Shown: positions 24,601-35,100 of the stretch, in pieces
Layout of the letters: the number at the start of each line of letters is the position of its first letter
Numbering within the stretch: position 1 is the first letter of the stretch
Source of the DNA: Heterodera schachtii
Taxonomy: Eukaryota; Nematoda; Chromadorea; Rhabditida; Heteroderidae
Assembly: GCA_023374025.1 (NCBI GenBank)
Contig: SIJG01000003.1
Coordinates: forward strand, 1,766,416 to 1,830,415
Length of the DNA: 64,000 nucleotides
Reading direction: 5' to 3'
Program-made: the position numbers and the translations under genes
The notes under the pieces: generated by a model
What the model was told of the DNA's origin: nothing
The model's database searches: none
What the model saw: the letters and a program-made list of their open reading frames with translations, nothing else

Positions 24601-26540
24601 ATGGAATGCTTAAAATTACAATTGAAAATTACCAAAAAAAAAAATGTGGAGCAAATTTGTAAAAAATTGAGGCTTTTTTGGGCTCACCAAACATTGGCAA
24701 CTGACCGGCTCGAGCTCGTCGAGCTGCTCCGTGCCGTGCACGTCGGGCGAGAAGTTGGAGTAGTGATGGTGCTGACGATGGTGTGCCAATCCGCCTAATG
24801 GTTGTGCCGGCCCTCCACCGTAGCTGCCGGCGCCGGACGAAATGCCGGAGTCGTTGGCACCGCCGCTGGCGCCGCTCAGATGGACCAGGCGGGGCTGGGA
24901 GCCGGACGCACTGCTCGCCGGCGAGCAAAGGTACGGGTCCATCTGCTGCTGCTGCTGAGGGGGCGGAGCGGTGCCCAACTGACAAATGGTGGAGCCGGAC
25001 GGAGTCTGAAAAACAAACGGAATTGGAAATAATTAAATTTGGGAGCAGCTCGTTTTCCACCCGAAATTTTAAACCCAAAATTTTTCAAAAAAAAATACTT
25101 AGTAATTTTCATTAGAAAATTTTAATAAACAATTTTTTTTTTTTTAGCGATTTTTTCAAAATTTTACGATGAATAACTAATTTTTTTCAAAAATTTTTCC
25201 AAAAATCGTCAAAATTAAAAAATATTTTTTTTCTTGGAATATTTTTGAAAAAATTAAGATTGAATTATTACCTGGAAGATTGCGCCACCAACATTGCCAG
25301 AAACGGAGGACGAACATGGCAAATTCATCAGTTCTGAGAAAAATTAATAAATAAAATAAAATAAATTGGCAGGGCGGAAATACTTAAATATTTAAAATAA
25401 AAAAATTAAATCAATTACAGGTTTTAGCCTTGAAATTATTTAAATCTATAAAAAACCAAAAGTGAAATCCAAATTCCAATTAAGAATTAATTAAGTTTTA
25501 AATTCAGTCACCAAAAAGTTCAGAGTAAATGGTGCTTTACTTGGTGAAAAAGACAATGGTTTTCCGACAAATTTACCGGTCATTGGTCGGCTTTAGGCAG
25601 GTAAAAACAAACAATGTTTTATTTTTTATTTTTTTGGCATTTATTTCATACAGAACCTCATCAAAGCCTACCATTCAAATTCTCGAAAATCTTTAATAAA
25701 TCCAACCGACCAAAAAAGGAAATTAGAGTTCGGCCCAAAAATCCCGGTGATCGCTTAAAGGAATAAGACTTCTGACCCGAAAAGCCCAAGTGATCAACTA
25801 CTCCCTGATCATTTCCCATGAATAAATAATTCATTTGTTCCACCTCCAAACTGCTGTTGGTGCTGTTGTTGCAGCAGTTGTTGTTGTTGCTGTTCACCGC
25901 CAGCGAACTGTTGATGGCCAAACTCTGCTGTGCCGCCCATTTCCTGCTGCTGTTGCTGACCACCACCGCACATTTTTTCCATACTTTCGGCCCAAAACGT
26001 TGAGTTTGGCAGTTGTTGCTGCTGCTGTTGTGTTGCTGATACGTCCAGAAAAATGTGCTCCTGTTGTTGTTGTTGACTGATGCTGTTGCTGCAGTTGTTA
26101 AATGCCGTTGCTGATGATGGTGACGATGTTGCTGCTACTGCTTGGTAGTGCTGCAGCAGCTGCTGCTGCTGTCGTTGTTGCTGGACAGCCAAAGCCGATG
26201 TGCACAGTGCCGGGTCCCCGCCACCGGCGAACACCAGCGGGGACGGCGAGGAGGAAGCGGCGGAGGGCGGAGTTGGATTATTCGTTGTTGCCGGACTGCG
26301 CTGGTGTTGTTGGTGTGTTGCAGCGGCAACAGTCACGGCAATAATTTGCTCAGCTGCAGCAGTGGTCGTCGGTGCCGAGACGGTCGGCACCAGCCAAAGT
26401 CGCTGCTGCTGTTGCTGCTGGTGGTGGTGGTGGTAATGATTAGATGGCGAGTGTTCCGCTGTTGTGGCCGAAATTTTGGATTGCGAATGTGGCACAACAC
26501 GCGACGGCGTTGTGCTCAGAATGGGGAAATGAAGAGAAGT
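12212..26540 (-). CDS. daf-16: daf-16/FOXO forkhead transcription factor locus (whole coding span)
   Basis: This is the nematode FOXO factor, the nuclear effector of insulin/IGF signalling that controls dauer or infective-stage entry, stress resistance and lifespan in C. elegans. The minus strand reads two alternative 5' modules into common exons. The b-type is one exon, 17475-16507. The a-type is exons 26540-25844, 25333-25272, 25005-24706 (or 24688), 24391-24291, 23699-23178, 21555-21377 and 20914-20841. The common exons are 15771-15619, 15205-14967, 14564-14212, 13686-13547, 13233-13022 and 12677-12212. Splice phases agree at all of these junctions. The b-type product would be 843 residues. 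Both forkhead halves, three AKT-type sites and the C-terminal motif resemble C. elegans DAF-16. Poly-Gln and Ser/Thr tracts make the protein longer than the roughly 510-residue worm protein. The first a-type exon and its start codon are not resolved. Confidence 0.95.
13022..13686 (-). CDS. daf-16: daf-16 common exons with PPPSYQELN motif
   Basis: Two exons. 13686-13547 reads [20 protein letters not shown] and later [20 protein letters not shown] plus Lys. 13233-13022 reads [20 protein letters not shown], then [18 protein letters not shown] and [14 protein letters not shown]. The PPPSYxELNxVR and NPLLR blocks occur in the same order in C. elegans DAF-16. The donor CCGAA|GTGAGT is phase 2. Confidence 0.9.
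13865..14130. repeat. Palindromic repeat (MITE-like), copy 1
   Basis: Long inverted arms: TTGATATCATTCGATAGCTC... on the left and ...GGGCTATCGAATGATATCAA on the right, followed inward by tctctattagcctggaaaa and its near-complement. It sits in the daf-16 intron between the 14212 and 13686 exons. Related copies lie at 42753-42995 and 56540-56800. Confidence 0.75.
14212..14564 (-). CDS. daf-16: daf-16 common exon: second AKT site and DRTDQMR motif
   Basis: With the previous exon it reads [14 protein letters not shown], the RxRxxS AKT site of FOXO proteins (RPRTQS in C. elegans). Later it reads [10 protein letters not shown], a Gln run, and [15 protein letters not shown], matching the worm VDRTDQMRIDAT block. 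The donor AACG|GTCGG is phase 1 and fits the next exon ([12 protein letters not shown]). Confidence 0.92.
14967..15205 (-). CDS. daf-16: daf-16 common exon: basic region after forkhead
   Basis: The exon starts [20 protein letters not shown], corresponding to the basic nuclear-localisation segment after the FOXO DNA-binding domain. It then runs through a Gln stretch to FDTF plus AG (phase 2). The acceptor is CCGCAG and the donor TTCAG|GTGTGG. Confidence 0.92.
15619..15771 (-). CDS. daf-16: daf-16 common exon: forkhead recognition helix and wings
   Basis: 51 codons beginning [20 protein letters not shown] and continuing [16 protein letters not shown], the DNA-contacting helix 3 and wing of FOXO factors. 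The acceptor TGCTTTCAG and donor AAG|GTGGGC are both phase 0. Either alternative forkhead half joins at this point directly after GWK, so each complete forkhead domain differs only before the recognition helix. Confidence 0.97.
16507..17475 (-). CDS. daf-16: daf-16 b-type first exon: N-terminus plus alternative forkhead half
   Basis: One 323-codon exon begins with ATG at 17473-17475 ([20 protein letters not shown]). It has an acidic run, then [19 protein letters not shown], a second version of the AKT site (RGRCYTW), a basic KPKRVRRR stretch, and the forkhead half [16 protein letters not shown]...[13 protein letters not shown]. It ends GWKV at donor AAG|GTAAAG, in phase 0 with the common exon. 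This matches C. elegans DAF-16b rather than DAF-16a. An independent promoter is implied, since no upstream splice is needed. A pyrimidine-rich run ending GAAAAAG|AC just before the ATG could be a trans-splice acceptor. Confidence 0.93.
17476..20840. repeat. daf-16 intron dominated by simple sequence
   Basis: No coding exon recognised between the b-type exon and the a-type forkhead exons. It contains a run of about 20 A (17761-17780), (ac)n at 17878-17908, (ga)n at 18075-18092, and poly-G runs near 17986, 18140, 18188, 18230, 19021, 19318, 19860, 19898 and 20514. A ~31-bp GC-rich unit (ggcactgcgggggcgaggta...) is duplicated at 18159 and 18202. From about 19010 to 20230 it is purine-rich on the plus strand. 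Open frames here are Pro/Ser/Phe low-complexity and are rejected. Confidence 0.75.
20841..21555 (-). CDS. daf-16: daf-16 a-type forkhead N-terminal half (two exons)
   Basis: Exon 21555-21377 reads [14 protein letters not shown], then [20 protein letters not shown] and [10 protein letters not shown]. Exon 20914-20841 reads [20 protein letters not shown] then AGWK. Together they form helices 1 and 2 and the turn before the recognition helix. They are nearly identical to C. elegans DAF-16a in this region. The junction restores CAG GTG TAC (QVY). The last codon AAA precedes GTGAGT and joins the common exon in phase 0. Confidence 0.95.
21708..22168. mobile_element. hAT-type MITE, 461 bp, in a daf-16 intron
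   Basis: Perfect terminal inverted repeats CAGGGACGGTCCCAGG and CCTGGGACCGTCCCTG are flanked by the 8-bp direct repeat CCAATCGG (21700-21707 and 22169-22176). CAGGG ends and an 8-bp duplication fit the hAT superfamily. The interior has long G, T and C homopolymers and no transposase frame. The element lies in the daf-16 intron between the 23178 and 21555 exons. Confidence 0.88.
23178..23699 (-). CDS. daf-16: daf-16 a-type linker exon with an in-frame TGA
   Basis: The exon runs from an acceptor TTTCAG|C at 23699 to a donor GACGA|GTATGT at 23178. It starts [13 protein letters not shown] and ends ...[11 protein letters not shown], and both ends are in the same frame and in phase with their neighbours. 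A TGA at 23471-23473 interrupts that frame. Between about 23515 and 23405 a shifted frame looks more protein-like (a Gln run, then [19 protein letters not shown]). Two compensating indels (biological or assembly), or a frame-preserving intron of about 87 nt (donor T|GTGCGG to acceptor CCAGCAG), would each restore a continuous product. Confidence 0.7.
24291..24391 (-). CDS. daf-16: daf-16 a-type exon with AKT site RDRCNTWP
   Basis: A short exon of 33 codons reads [15 protein letters not shown] and later [12 protein letters not shown]. This closely matches the C. elegans DAF-16a stretch around its first AKT/14-3-3 site, where RxRCxTWP is phosphorylated by AKT to retain the factor in the cytoplasm. 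The acceptor is CTGAAG|TTG. The only donor whose phase fits the next exon is a GC donor, GAAAG|GCATGC, leaving AG to join C of the next exon as Ser. The nearest GT (after TTCTTT) would be out of phase and run into a stop. Confidence 0.85.
24688..25333 (-). CDS. daf-16: daf-16 a-type exons 2 and 3 (N-terminal region)
   Basis: Two exons. The first is 25333-25272 (acceptor TTTCTCAG, donor CAG|GTAATA) and encodes [20 protein letters not shown] plus Gln. The second starts at 25005 (acceptor TTTTTCAG), reads [17 protein letters not shown] and continues through Gln, Ser/Gly and His-rich sequence to ...DELEP. Two in-frame donors are possible: 24706 (CCG|GTCAGT), which gives ELEP followed by LPRDRC as in C. 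elegans, and 24688 (TTG|GTGAGC), which adds six residues. The second has the stronger consensus and the first the better conservation. Confidence 0.75.
25844..26540 (-). CDS. daf-16: daf-16 a-type N-terminal poly-Gln exon
   Basis: The open frame runs from just after a stop at 26541-26543 to a donor at 25843 (GGAG|GTGG). The product is His/Gln-rich, with about seven separate Gln runs and many Ala/Thr/Ser residues and no domain, typical of disordered activator regions. It ends in phase 1, matching the next exon, which restores GAA (Glu). No in-frame ATG lies near its 5' end, so either a further upstream exon supplies the start or the exon begins at an acceptor near 26515. The reading continues naturally into the 25333-25272 exon. 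No C. elegans counterpart to this segment was recognised. Confidence 0.65.
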
Positions 26541-26551
26541 TCAAGCAGTAC
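26537..26551 (-). promoter_or_regulatory. Shared 15-nt motif GTACTGCTTGAACTT (copy 1)
   Basis: The same 15-nt word lies at 55634-55648 and 60680-60694, 42-46 bp upstream of the start codons of two secreted-protein genes, and with one mismatch at 33192-33206. Here it sits at the 5' edge of the open frame of the first a-type daf-16 exon. At each of the three exact copies an AG follows roughly 20-25 nt downstream on the minus strand. It could be a core-promoter/outron element or the 5' end of a very short intron. Confidence 0.35.
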
Positions 26552-27672
26552 ACACCAAAAAAAGTAACAGAGCTGAGGCAGTTTGATGAACGTGTCGAGG
26601 TCGGCGGAGAGGGTTGCTGGCGTTGTTCAAATGTGTGAAAATAGGTAAAATATTTGTTTTTGTTGCTGTTGTTGTCCCTGAGGCTTTCGGGAGTTTAACC
26701 GGGATTTTGGGAGAAATCAAAGTTTTGTGCCAAAAAAGGACTTGAAGCTAAATTTGAACGGGAATTTTAATTAGGCATATATCATTTATAATTTGTATGT
26801 ATTGAAAAATATGTGGACTTAATTCTGTCAGACGGGGCCCAAAAGACCGGAATTACGCCAACTAGAGATATAGATAGACCTGCTGGTTCCTGGGCTTGGG
26901 TTTCTTGGGTTTTTTTTAGAAATCCAGACACGCCGGATGATATGAAACTCAGGCCACAGGCCAAGTTTTTTTCCAAAATATCAGTCTCTAATTCCGACCG
27001 AAAAGGGTGGTTAGATCCGAATCAAAACATGAATAGGCTTGTCATCTCTAATGCACACAGCAGAGATGGCAAGGAATTCCAATTCCCGACATTTTGGGGG
27101 TTGAAATTACGATTTCCGGAAATTTTTGGTGGCTCGCAATGCCATCCTTGGTTTAAGGGATTGACGCGGAAAGCCAGGTAATTTTTTGGAAAATGAAAAG
27201 AAAATCTCTCATAATGCCGCCGCCAATCCCCGCGACAGAACGAAAGTGCAAATGTTTCTTAAAGGAATTTGGAAAAAAATACATATGGGATAAAGGAAAG
27301 TACTAAAAAAATGTTTTTTCTCGAAGAGGTGGTTTTCGCGCTCAATTACGTAAAATGTGCTTGGATTACGACCGCCGACAGCGACGACAGCAAATTCCCA
27401 TCCCCTGAGGGGAAATTTTGTGGAAAAAAAGGAAGGGGGGGGGCACGTGTCTAATTGTAAGTGTGTGTAAAATATATACTTAGAGGGAATTAAGGGAATT
27501 AAGATGGCTAATGATGATGGTGTTGATGACGACCGCTGCTGCTACTGATGGCGGGCGGATGAGTGCACGTTGGCACTTTTATGTCATCATATTTACACAT
27601 TGGCACAAACACACAAACATTTTGAACTGTTAAAAAATGTACGAAAATTCATTGGGCTTGCGTAAATTGTGA
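26552..27672. other. Intergenic, no gene seen
   Basis: A 122-codon plus-strand frame at 26813-27181 has no recognisable domain and no start context. The stretch 27050-27180 resembles 52310-52425 (both carry gaattcc, tttccg(g/a)aaattttgg and gccatcc), so both look like diverged copies of a repeat whose boundaries I could not close. Confidence 0.45.
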
Positions 27673-27680
27673 GTAATTAA

Positions 27681-28173
27681 TAGGGATGATATTTTTAGGC
27701 TCTAAAAAACCCCAAAAATAGGCTCCAAAAAATGGAAAATAGGCTCTAAAAAGTCACAAATTTAGGGAGTGTAAAATGATAAGATTTATTCAAAAAAGTA
27801 AAAAAATTAGAGAAAATAGTTTTGAGCTAAATAATTTTTAAAATCAAAAATTCTTGTCAAGAAAATAAATAAATTATTTTGGAGATGAATTTTTGAGAAA
27901 ATTTTCATTTCTTAAGGGTGTATTTTTAAAAATTTTCAGGTCGATTCTTAGGGGGTGTATTTTTCATTTTTATTTGTTAACAAATTTTGGACAAAACGGC
28001 AAAAATAGGTTCTTTCAAAAATTTTTAGGCTTTTTAGGCTCTAAAAATAAAAGTAAAAATAGGCATTAATAACTCGAAAAGTAGCTTAACAGCCCAAAAA
28101 AAATGTTTTTCGTGCGTTTCAGGCCACGGGAGTTCAGGAAAAAATAGGCTTTTGCCTAAAAATATCATCCCTA
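27681..28173. mobile_element. hAT-type MITE, 493 bp
   Basis: Termini TAGGGATGATATTTTTAGGC and GCCTAAAAATATCATCCCTA are perfect inverted repeats. The flanking 8-bp duplication is GTAATTAA (27673-27680 and 28174-28181). The interior is AT-rich with recurring 'taggctct/aaaaatagg' words and no long frame. Confidence 0.9.
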
Positions 28174-28181
28174 GTAATTAA

Positions 28182-28415
28182 TAGGAAGCGGCTTTTTAGG
28201 GGCGAAAAATTCAAATTTAGGAGGCCTAAATAGGGATGAAAAAATCGCGAAAATGGTAAAAATAGAGGCGAAAAGTCCAGAATAGGGATTACTAGGGACA
28301 GATAGGGGCTAAAACGAAGAATTTTCGCGCTAATATATGTGTTTTTTGTGCTTTTCTCATTGAATTATATAAAGGCGTAGAAAAAACAAATAAAACCCTA
28401 AAAATCCTCTCCCTA
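28182..28415. mobile_element. hAT-type MITE, 234 bp, immediately adjacent to the previous one
   Basis: It starts TAGGAAGCGGCTTTTTAGGG directly after the target duplication of the preceding element and ends CCTAAAAATCCTCTCCCTA, followed by a third copy of GTAATTAA (28416-28423). The terminal repeats are imperfect but clearly complementary. The interior 'cgaaaaattcaaat...ttttcgcgctaat' is shared with the element at 38330-38565. Confidence 0.82.
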
Positions 28416-28423
28416 GTAATTAA

Positions 28424-31400
28424 TGGAAAAAATTGAGCGCCTTTTGGCCCCACTTTCGGTCTTCGGTTGAGCTTTTTGTTTGTGACAACAACACAAAAAA
28501 AACGAATGAATGAATGGGATGAATGTGAACTCTGCCGAGAGGCTTTGCTGGCCAATGTGGCGGCAACAAATGTGCTTTTTCTGCCGGCGGTGGCACCCAC
28601 GGGGGGCCACGGGGGAACGGAACACGGCACGGAAAGGGTAAAAAGCGGCAGGCAAAAAAAAAGGGGGGGGGGATAGAGGGAGGGGTGCCAAAAGGGAGGC
28701 CAATGAGCAAAAACAATTCCTCCAGTAGAGGCAGCTTCGAGAAATTGGGGCGGGGGGGGGGGGAATATAATGATGAAAGCCACATGAAAAAAAAAGTGGG
28801 GGAGGGGTAAAAGGACAGCAGCAGAAGCCAGCGGGAGTGGCCTGGCCCGGCTTGGCCCTGCCTTTTTCTCTCTCAAGTTCGAGAACGACAGAAGAGAGCC
28901 ATTCGCCGGCCTGCGCCCCCCCCCCCATTCATTCCGCCGCTCGCCAATCCAACGGGGCCGGTCGATGATCCCTTAGGGGAGGGGGGGGGGGGCAGAAAAC
29001 ACACATTCTTTTTTTTCTCTTCATCATCACCGACCGAGACACCAGAGAATATGAGAAAAGAGAACGCACAAGGGTGAGAGGGGAGGGGAGGGGGGGGGGG
29101 GGGAATTTGAAAATCGAACGCCGGAGGGGGGGGGGGGGGGGGGGGGGGCAGCAGGGGGAATGATGTTTACGTGAGTTGCAAAAAGGACGAACGACGATGT
29201 GTGGAAGAAGGGGCACGGGGATGGGGATGGGATGAAAAAGTGTTGGGAAATTGGGAAACCGGCGGTGTGGGGGGGGGGGGGTGGAAACATTCCAATTTAT
29301 GTGACAGAAATTATTATTTAATTTAATGCGATATTCGGTTGGCTTTTTTTTGCTATTTTTGGTGGGTGGAATGGGATTTTCATTTTCAATTTTCCGTTAA
29401 AAGAAAAATGCAAAATGAAAAGCGAAGGCCTGAGGCAGCATAATTAGTTACTAATTAGGTGTGTGATTAATTGCAATTCTTGCATTTTGTAGGTGATTTG
29501 ATGTTAATGGACCAAGACATAATTAATTGGAAGGGAATTAATTAATTATAAGAAAATGAAATAAATTTTTCATAGTTTAAATTTGAGCCTTGGCCTAATT
29601 AATTCATTAATTAGAGAAATGTTTCCACGCCTCAAGGCATATCGTTAGTTATTCAAAGAAAATTACTTAAAAAAAAAATCTTTTTTTTGCCATGGTTCTC
29701 TGATAGTCAGAGGGTTAATTACACACTAATTATGAGGAATCATTCCACCCCCGAGAAAGCATTTGGGTAATTCATCTTTGATTATTTATTTTAAAAAAGG
29801 ACAGTTGGTCAAGTCAGGTTTCTCTTTTTTCAAAAAAATAAAAAAGAAATTCATAAATAAATTTTGTTTTTAAATAAATGGCCAATTTTTGCGATGCAAT
29901 TTCATTTGCAAAAAAAGAAAAATGGCCCAAATTTGTCCTAATTTTGCGACATAAAATTTGTCCTTTTATCGTCGGAGAATGAATTTCTCTTAAATAGAGG
30001 AGAATATCAACAAAAAAAAGTGATAAGAGACGGACGGAACAATGAAAGAAAATGGAGAAAATGAGAAGGGCCAAAAGTGCGGCGGAGGAATTAATTCAGA
30101 AAAATGAAAAATGAATTTATAATGGCGGCGGAAAATTTGTCACCATCAGCAGTCGACGACGACGACGACCGCCTTCAAATAACACATATTAAGCAGGAAG
30201 AAGCATAAGCATGTAAAAGGGCATGTAAAACGTGTGATGAGAGGGGGAGAGACAAATGGAAAAAATGAATGGGGAGGGGGGCGGAAGAGAAAAAATGGGG
30301 AGAGAGAGGGGAAGGAAAGAGGAGAGTGGGTGGAGGGGAGGAAGTAAAAGAGACAAAGTGAGAAGAGGAAGGAAGAAGTGATAGAAAAGGGGATGGAAAA
30401 AAGAGCAGGAAGGAAGAGAGAGAGGGGGAAAGAGAATTAAGAGAAAAATAATGATGATGATGATGATAAGGGGAAGAAGGAAAGGATGAATGAAAAGGAA
30501 AAGGAAAGGTGAAAAGAGGAAGGGAGAGAGAGAGAGCAAGAGAGAGAGAGAGAGAGAAGATAAAATGATGACGAGATAAAGGGAAAATGGAAGGGGAGAG
30601 AGTGAAGAGATATGAGAGAAAAAGGAAAAGAATGAATGAAAAGGAAAAGGAAAGGAAGGGAAGGGAAGAGAGCAAAAAGAATTAAGGAAAAGTGAAAAAA
30701 CAGGAAGAAAGAGAGTGAAAGACAAAGACAAAAAGGAAATGAGTGGTTAAAATGAAAAAGTGGAGTCAAAAAGAAAAAAATATGTAATAATATGGAGCGA
30801 CCGGCATTGCGCAGAAAATTTAATGGGAATTGGAGGGAGGGGGCGGCACGCCAAATTAATTAGTATTAATGGGAGGGATTAGTGTGTGCGCGAGCTTTGG
30901 TGTGTGTGTGTCTCTTTTCTTTTCTCGAGACTTTCGAGGAGTGTGAATTTGTGCCGCGAGAGAGTGCCCACCCCACCGCCATAACAATGTCTTTGGCCTC
31001 GCGCCTGGCGCTTGATGGGCGCGGAAAGGAGGATTAGAAAATGGGATCAGAGATTTTTGAGTGCCAAAGATCCCTTTTTTACCATCGGCGCCGCCGGCAT
31101 TTTGCCAAAAAGGGTGCCGGGGATCCATTCAGCTGGCATATCAACAGCAGTCAGTTGCGTAAAGTAACATAGGCCACTTTGATGCCATGCCAAAAATAGA
31201 CCTAAGTGGTGATGTTGGCAAGGATTTTGCAGCAGGGAACTGCCAATAAATACCGTAATGGCGGGGGAGCGGTGCCTGCCGTAATGATGATTAGCCCCCG
31301 GAAAAGGGGTGGGGGAAGGGATTTTAATTATGCCATCAAAAGCTACTTCTGTGTGATGATGAAATATGACACAGCGTACATTGTGATGTGATGCGCAACA

Positions 31401-31820
31401 TCACTGAACAGAGGCCTTTATTTGGCCTTCCAACAACTCAAAAAGCGAGGCAATTCACATGTTTTTGTCATAAGTCACAAGGGCATTATAAAAAATAGCC
31501 CCTCGGGGCGGGGAAAGAGTGCCGGAAATGGGTGAGTGAGAGGTGTTGGAATGGCATGCCATGCGCATTCATGTGATTGGCATGCCATGGTTTTTGGCCA
31601 AAGTGGACGAGATGCTGCTTGGATTTGTTGAATTAGATGTGCTGGGGATTATCGACCTCAATCGAATCATAAATTAATCGAGAGGATGACGTGCCTTAAT
31701 TACCTCTATTTTATTTATTTAGGACGAGCCTTCGGGGGACGAATTATCGGGGATGGGTGGGTCGGTAGCTAAATTTCTAAATTTGTCCATTTTGGCACTG
31801 CCATTTTTGCCCGATAGAGC
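28424..31820. other. Gene-free stretch with G runs and a purine tract
   Basis: No gene supported. Poly-G runs occur near 28663, 28755, 28990, 29090, 29128-29150 (about 20 G) and 29270. From about 30188 to 30775 the plus strand is almost all purine, with gatgatgat and (ga)n subrepeats. The frames open across it encode Ser/Phe/Leu-only low-complexity and are rejected. 31130-31620 has repeated ATGCCA/TGGCAT words. Confidence 0.65.
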
Positions 31821-31828
31821 ACATAAAA

Positions 31829-32166
31829 CAGGCCCGTAGCCAAGGGGGGAATTCCCACCCGTAAATGAAAAATTAAAAATGTTTCAAGAAAAAATGGGCA
31901 TTTTTTTTTGAAAATTTACACAAATTCCTAAAATATTTTTCATTCATTTGTCAAAAGGGCCCCATGTTTTTTCATTCTTTTTTTTTTGAAATTTGACCAT
32001 CAAATAGCAAAAACTTTACATTTTTTGCGCAAAACCGATAAAAATTCCTGCTTTTTCACCAAAGCGTGAAATTTTGAAAAATAATACTGGGGAAAGAATT
32101 TTATGGCCTGCTGAAGAGCGAAAAAAGGTCTTTCCCCCTCTGAATTTATTTCTGGCTACGGGCCTG
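31829..32166. mobile_element. hAT-like MITE, 338 bp
   Basis: Termini CAGGCCCGTAGCCA and TGGCTACGGGCCTG are perfect inverted repeats. Flanking octamers ACATAAAA (31821-31828) and ACCTAAAA (32167-32174) agree at seven of eight positions, as expected for an old 8-bp target duplication. No coding frame. Confidence 0.78.
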
Positions 32167-32174
32167 ACCTAAAA

Positions 32175-35100
32175 TCTCATACAACTTATTCAATAATTAA
32201 TTGCTCATTAATATATTAATGGACTTTCGGAAATTTAAAATATATGCATATTATAGCTGTTAAATGCTATTGTAGGCTATAGCCAATTACAAGCAATAAT
32301 AAAGCCAAAATATAATATTCTATGAATGAGAAAGCAAATTGTAAGAAGAGCTCGTCATTGGATTTGCTTCCAAATAATGCCAAATTAGAAGAAGCAAAAA
32401 AAGTTTTGGCGATGTCTTCGGCATCAAAACGGGAGTGCAAAACACCACAAAAATGGGGAGGGGGAGATGAAATTGAATAAAACAAATCAAAAATAAAACA
32501 TTTTTAATGCAAATTGACAAATTAAAAAATGAGACTAATCGATGGGAAAGGAAAGGAAAAGCCCACGCAGACAGAAAAAAAACGTGAGAGTGCGTGCCTG
32601 TGCTTGCTTCTCCTGTCCAACACACAAGAACAACGTGGCACATGGGGTCGTCGTCCTTCTGCCGTGAGCGAATCGATCCCCACAGGGGGGCAATTGCCGG
32701 GGGGGGGGGATAATGAAAAGTGATGAATGTTATCATTATGATGACGACAAAATGGGGACCCTGGGGGCAATTGCCAAGGGGTTGGGGTGGGATAATGAAA
32801 ATGTCATGATTATGATGACGACAAAATGGGGGCGGGAGTGGGGGGGGGGGGGAGGGATTAGCATGAAATTTGGCTTTAAATTTGGTTGAGTTTTTCGATT
32901 GTAATCCATCCCCGAACCAGTCAAGGTTACTCATCAGCTCCCTCATCAGCTCCAGTCCACAGAGATAAACCTGGGCCCAAAAAAAAAAGTTGTGAGATCA
33001 GGATCAGGAAATAGTCGGGAATTTCTGGGACCCAAAACCGGGAAGCCTGCCAGAACCGGGTGACATCCTGGGGTTGGGGGCCAACCAATGAACATGAGTG
33101 TTCAAAATGCTGGGACAGGAGCCAAAAAAACCGGGAATTTGGGGCTGAGGATGCACCCGATTTTGGTCAATCATGGCAGGTAAACTAGAGGAAGTTCAAG
33201 CTGTACACACTGTGTGTAACTAAAAAAGAAATATTGCAGGAGAAATGTGATGTGAAATTGAAAAGCGGGTGCCATTAGCGCACATTAATGAGTCGGAACA
33301 GCAATTTAGCATTTGGACATGAGTAATTAGGAAATGGAGTTTGAGGGGGGGGGGGGAAACGAAGTTGGAGAAGTAATTCCGAAAAATGCATTTCGAAAAT
33401 GAAGAAATGATTGAGTGGTAGTTTAACAAAGAAAGGATGTAAAACTAACTAGAAATTGGAGTAGTAAAATGGCAAAAAAAAATAATTGGCAACAAATTAA
33501 AGGTGTTTTTTACGTGAGTTGGCACATTAAATCGGCGCGAAAACGGGTTTTTAAGACCACAAAATAGAAGCAGTAATTTGACGAAAAGTGAAATTGGAAC
33601 ATAAGTTGAAGCAGTACATGGGGAATACCAAGTTGAAGCAATATTTGGCAAAATCATCGAATATCGGACTCCCAAAAACTGTCGGCGGAGCGGAGCATCA
33701 ATTAAATTAATTTAAATTGATGGGCCACCAATTGGCGGCGCCCGCCGCTGTGTACGAATGATGAAATCTTGAAACTTGTGGTCTCGAGACTGACTCTGAA
33801 CACATTCGCCACTCACTCATTTTGCAAATGACAAAAGAAAGGGACGGGCAAATGGGGGGGGGGGGCGGTCGATTCGGCGATGATTTCGCCTCTTTTTCTT
33901 CCCATTTCACCTCCTCCGCCGCCCCATCGCCACCACCGCCACCGACCAACTGAACGAAATCGGCGGCGGCAGTGAAAAGGTGAACGAACGAACAGAGGCC
34001 GGGGGGGGGGGGGGGAAGGATTGATGGGGGACTTGGGCAACGCCGGGGGGGGGGGGACATCGTCGAGACTGACTGGCTCGACTCTCGAGAGCGGTGGTGA
34101 ACGGCGACGACGACGAACGAACACGCAAAGGAAGGTAAGGAAGGAAGTGGGAGGGGAGGGGGCGGGTGGCGATTCAGCGGACGCGTGCGTTGGCTCTGCC
34201 GTCACCCCCCCCCCCCCCCCGAGCCCCGGGGCGGGAGGCGTCCGCCATTTCCGCCAGCCTTTCTTCCCCTGCTGCTCTCCATCTCTTTCACTCTTCTGTG
34301 CCTTTTGCCGTTATTGGGCCAAAAGTGTCTTCTTCTTCATCGTCCTCGTCGCTGTTGGCATTTTATACATCACTCAAAGGGCACACGGATAACACTCGCG
34401 TTCATTTTTTGCCATCTCTCTCTGCCCCTCTCTTTCTTTTTCTTTTTCTTTCTCTCTCTCTCTCTCTCTTTTCCTTTCTTTCTTTTTCTTTCTTTCTTTT
34501 CCGTCCTCCGGCGCGGAGGACAAAGAGAACGCCTCCAGCGTCGTGCGCGTAATAGCACTGCTCTGCTGAACAGCAGCAATGGGGACACACACGCGTGCGC
34601 ACGGAGGCTGGCAGCAAAGGACGCCGACAAGGGAGCGGCGGGCGAACGCCGCGGCGACGGTCGCCTAAGGGCACTTTTTGCCGCCACCGGCGGGCGAGAA
34701 AAGAACGAACATTCGGCGGCACGGCGCGAACGAAGAAAAAAAAAAGCGAATAAATGAGTGAATTGAATGGATGGAATAATGTGAGGATGAGTGATGGGCA
34801 TGAAGGGATTGAGCGAAAGAAAGGTCGAGAATATACGACGGACGGAGGGACCGACGGATTGGCCATCGCATCACGCGGAGAGGGGGGGAGAGAAAGGGGA
34901 CGGAAGAGAGAGAGGGAGGGGAGGGGGGGGGACGAGAGTGTGACAGATAGAGATGAGGAAGTGAGTGACCATTTCGAGAGAGTGAGTAAAAGAGGAATGG
35001 CAAGAGAGTGTATAGCAGCGGCATGCACAAAGGGGTGGAAAGGCCAAAAGACCAAAGAGAAAAAGAGAGTAATTAAGAAAGGAGAGAGCGAGAGAGAGTG

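Noticed and set aside
27050..27170. Possible further MITE with ...gatggca / tgccatc... ends
   Set aside because: I could not find a matching target duplication or clear left end here or at 52310-52425.
26813..27181. 122-codon plus-strand open frame
   Set aside because: No domain, and part of it overlaps a dispersed repeat also seen at 52310-52425.
32900..32985. Possible minus-strand exon (VYLCGLELMRELMSNLDWFG) after a good acceptor
   Set aside because: No matching donor or neighbouring exon could be found and no family recognised; it might be an upstream daf-16 exon but is unsupported.
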